IMG/VR virus record: IMGVR_UViG_3300042860_000157
Location: 1 to 23,200 of that record
Length of the DNA stretch: 23,200 bases
Source: a virus
Direction: 5' to 3' (one strand)
Position numbers and translations under genes: made by a program. Numbering within the stretch: the stretch's first letter is position 1; each line of letters opens with the position of its first letter. Positions 21,258-23,200 of the stretch are shown in pieces. The notes under the pieces were generated by a model. The model made no database searches and had not been told where the DNA came from. It saw only the letters and a list, made by a program, of their open reading frames with translations.

Positions 21258-23200
21258 TGAGCCAAATTATTGAAGTTGTTGGCCCTGACGGGACAATCGT
21301 AGAGTTCCCGTCAGATACTCCGCGAGACGTTATGACGCGAGTCATGCGTCAAAGGTTTGGCTCCCAGCAACCCAAGACTCCAATTGAAAGCTCATCTGTT
21401 CGCGCTCCAGAAGAGTTCCCTCCGGGGATTGCCGGTGCTGGACCGATGCGATTGCCTCGTGACTTCTCAATCCCTGTAGAGGCCGCTCCGGTTGCTGGGT
21501 TTGAACCTGTACAAGAGACGGAACCCATCCTTCCGGCTGAGACAAGCATCTCGTCGTTCGTCAAAGGCAAGCCTCAAGAGATCACTGAGTACAACCCGAC
21601 TCTCCTGCAACGATTGTCCAGCCTGTTCCCGTCCAATCGAGACAGGGCATCAAACGAATACGTTGCACGTCAGATTGCCCGTAAGCAAGGCATTCCTGTT
21701 GAGCAGGTGTATACCGAGGCAGGGGGTGCGAGGCCAATATTTAACCCTGAAGGTAGGCCGCCTGTTACTGCCGCTGTCGAGGCAGCGGGCGTGATAGCCG
21801 AAGAAGTACCCAAGATCCCTGCGGGCGTAGCGACTGCCGCGCTTAGAGCGTATCGCGCGGGAGAGATTCCTGTTGCCGACGAGTCATGGGTGGATCGTGC
21901 GATCACCGCGATGAACCCGGAGCGGCAAGGAAAACCAGATCCAAACTACCAAGCGTTCCAAGGACTCGGACCTTCCATCGGGTTCAGCCTAGCAAACCTT
22001 GTCGCGTCTGTAGTAGCCGGGTCTGCGGCAACTACTGTGACCGGCGGCAATCCTGTTGCTGGTGTTGCGGCTGGCATGGCGGCGTCAGGGACTGTCTCGT
22101 ACCGAGCCAGCAAGGATGAGTTTCTTGAGCGCGTCAAGAAGAAGCTCGATAAAGAATCAAAGATCCTGTACGGCAAGCCTCTTGGTGCGGATGACTGGGA
22201 AGCGGCCAAGGAAGAGTTTGATTCTGCTGCAACGCAATACGGTTTGTGGGAAGCCATTCCCGAGGCGGTCAGTAATGCGATCTTCCTGAAGGCATTTGCT
22301 GGTCCAGCCAAGGGTATGTCGCAGTCCATGTTGGAGTCTGTTGGCAAGAAAGCTGGTGCGCTTGCTGCGGAACAGGCGACTGAAACCATCACAGCTCTCG
22401 GTCAGAACGCTGTCGAGCGCAAGGCCGGTCTGACACAACAAGAGCTTTCCGTTGTCGATGCGTTCCGTCAGCAGTTTGTCCAAACCCTTCTAACTACCGG
22501 CTTCATGGCTGGTGGCATGAAAGGCAAAGAGCTTGCGACAGATTTCTATCGCACCTATGTAGAGCCACGAGTCGATCCAGCGTCGGCGCTTGGGCGGGCT
22601 ATTCAGGCCGATATTGATGCGGTTGCATTCAGCCCGGAGGCGATCCAACGAGAGGCAGCGTTCTTGATGGCTACAGGAGCCAGGCCACAGGGATTGGCCG
22701 ATCTTGCTCGAGCAGTTGCCGTTCCTCCTGTCAGGCCGGGTGATGAGCAAGAGGAAATACAAGGGCGGAGAGAGCCGTCGATTGCCGAGAACCTACCTCA
22801 AGCACCTACTGCTCCAGAGCCTACCCTCCCTGAAGAGGGGCCTGTTGTGTTGCGCCCCACTAGGCGGGGTGAAGACTATGTTCCGATTGACGACATCGTT
22901 CCAACTGAAGATCCGAGCGCCCTGCGTCTCACGCAACGCGGTCCGGCATACGTCTCTGTAGAAGAAACGCCCCTTGCGGAAGAGCCGACGGCACTTAAGC
23001 GAACGCAACGTGGACCGCAGTTTGTACCTGTAGAGGATACGCAGGAGCCTACGGCGCTACGGCAAACCAAGCGTGGCCCTGGGTTTGTGTCAGCCGACGA
23101 CACAATTGAACCACCCGGCGCTCCGGCAGTTGTTACTCCTACCCCCGCCGCAGCAGCGGTGCCCGTAGAGCCGACTGTTCCAACCTTCGTAAAAGCCAAG
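21257..23200 (+). CDS. Large internal virion protein candidate 4 (3' truncated by window)
   Basis: The frame from ATG 21257 stays open to the last base, giving 648 codons with no stop, so the gene continues beyond the window. The start overlaps the preceding stop (TAATG). The N-terminus (MSQIIEVVGPDGTIVEFPSD, TPRDVMTRVMRQRFG) is a short beta-beta-helix motif that I recognise at the beginning of large phage internal or lytic virion proteins. Residues about 242-281 are a Gly/Ala/Val hydrophobic stretch (GFSLANLVASVVAGSAATTV) with glycine-zipper spacing, possibly membrane-inserting. A helical region follows, then from about residue 532 four acidic/Pro-rich repeats of the form LRxT(Q/K/R)RGxxxVxxxD. 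No lysozyme or transglycosylase motif appears in the visible part, but such a domain could lie downstream. It is likely the largest ejection protein. Confidence 0.78.
   Translation, partial: MSQIIEVVGPDGTIVEFPSDTPRDVMTRVMRQRFGSQQPKTPIESSSVRAPEEFPPGIAGAGPMRLPRDFSIPVEAAPVAGFEPVQETEPILPAETSISSFVKGKPQEITEYNPTLLQRLSSLFPSNRDRASNEYVARQIARKQGIPVEQVYTEAGGARPIFNPEGRPPVTAAVEAAGVIAEEVPKIPAGVATAALRAYRAGEIPVADESWVDRAITAMNPERQGKPDPNYQAFQGLGPSIGFSLANLVASVVAGSAATTVTGGNPVAGVAAGMAASGTVSYRASKDEFLERVKKKLDKESKILYGKPLGADDWEAAKEEFDSAATQYGLWEAIPEAVSNAIFLKAFAGPAKGMSQSMLESVGKKAGALAAEQATETITALGQNAVERKAGLTQQELSVVDAFRQQFVQTLLTTGFMAGGMKGKELATDFYRTYVEPRVDPASALGRAIQADIDAVAFSPEAIQREAAFLMATGARPQGLADLARAVAVPPVRPGDEQEEIQGRREPSIAENLPQAPTAPEPTLPEEGPVVLRPTRRGEDYVPIDDIVPTEDPSALRLTQRGPAYVSVEETPLAEEPTALKRTQRGPQFVPVEDTQEPTALRQTKRGPGFVSADDTIEPPGAPAVVTPTPAAAAVPVEPTVPTFVKAK
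22850..23100 (+). repeat. Four short RGP-type coding repeats
   Basis: Repeats begin with Leu-Arg/Lys at 22850, 22922, 22994 and 23057 (spacings 72, 72 and 63 bases). Each reads L(R/K)xT(R/Q/K)RG(P/E)xxVx(V/I/A)(E/D)(D/E), with acidic/Pro linkers between. The basic T-x-RGP head alternates with an acidic tail. Confidence 0.75.

Noticed and set aside
1-23200. CRISPR array, tRNA genes, insertion sequences, attachment sites
   Set aside because: No regularly spaced non-coding repeats, no cloverleaf-like sequence, no transposase or integrase, and no terminal direct repeats were seen. All repeats found are in-frame coding repeats.

Overview
The window is a contiguous piece of a tailed double-stranded DNA bacteriophage (Caudoviricetes), most likely from an uncultured aquatic lineage. 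Every supported gene lies on the + strand. Genes are packed stop-to-start with ATGA/TAATG overlaps or gaps of a few bases, and most begin just after a purine-rich ribosome binding site. No tRNA, rRNA, CRISPR array, insertion sequence, integrase or clear terminator was seen, and no gene-free stretch exceeds about 115 bases. The host cannot be named from this sequence. Many products have the look of protein families common in uncultured marine and freshwater phage genomes; this is recognition from memory, not a search.

Layout. (1) 1-2055: the 3' end of a probable glycosyltransferase, then a run of small, very basic or charged proteins, one of which is a small coiled-coil plus membrane-segment protein that could be a holin. 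(2) 2057-5418: head-to-tail connector region with two adaptor-like proteins (2057 and 3790), a four-cysteine protein (2971), several tiny proteins, and a small beta-rich virion protein (4760). (3) 5421-13661: an adhesion block. It holds a 1679-residue fibre-like protein made of five ~337-residue modules, a 372-residue protein made of 14 short beta repeats, a fibre-like protein with a conserved phage N-terminus, and a seven-repeat FG-GAP-like beta-propeller. (4) 13671-16771: a tail-fibre assembly-chaperone-like protein, a large tail protein, and a C1q/TNF-like jelly-roll protein. (5) 16804-23200: four consecutive large Ala/Gly/Gln-rich proteins with hydrophobic or coiled-coil stretches, interpreted as internal virion/ejection proteins. 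The last runs off the window.

Together this reads as the connector-tail-adhesion-ejection part of a late operon, most consistent with a short-tailed (podovirus-like) virion: adaptors, nozzle-like protein and ejection proteins are present, and no tape measure, tail tube or sheath gene was recognised. Capsid, portal, terminase and replication genes must lie outside.

The most interesting signals are: the giant fibre gene that stops inside a conserved motif whose remainder opens the next gene; a synonymous base-composition wave repeating once per ~1 kb module of that gene; a self-closing seven-bladed propeller; and a short aromatic/basic-x-x-Gly-Gly motif recurring in otherwise unrelated proteins across the window.
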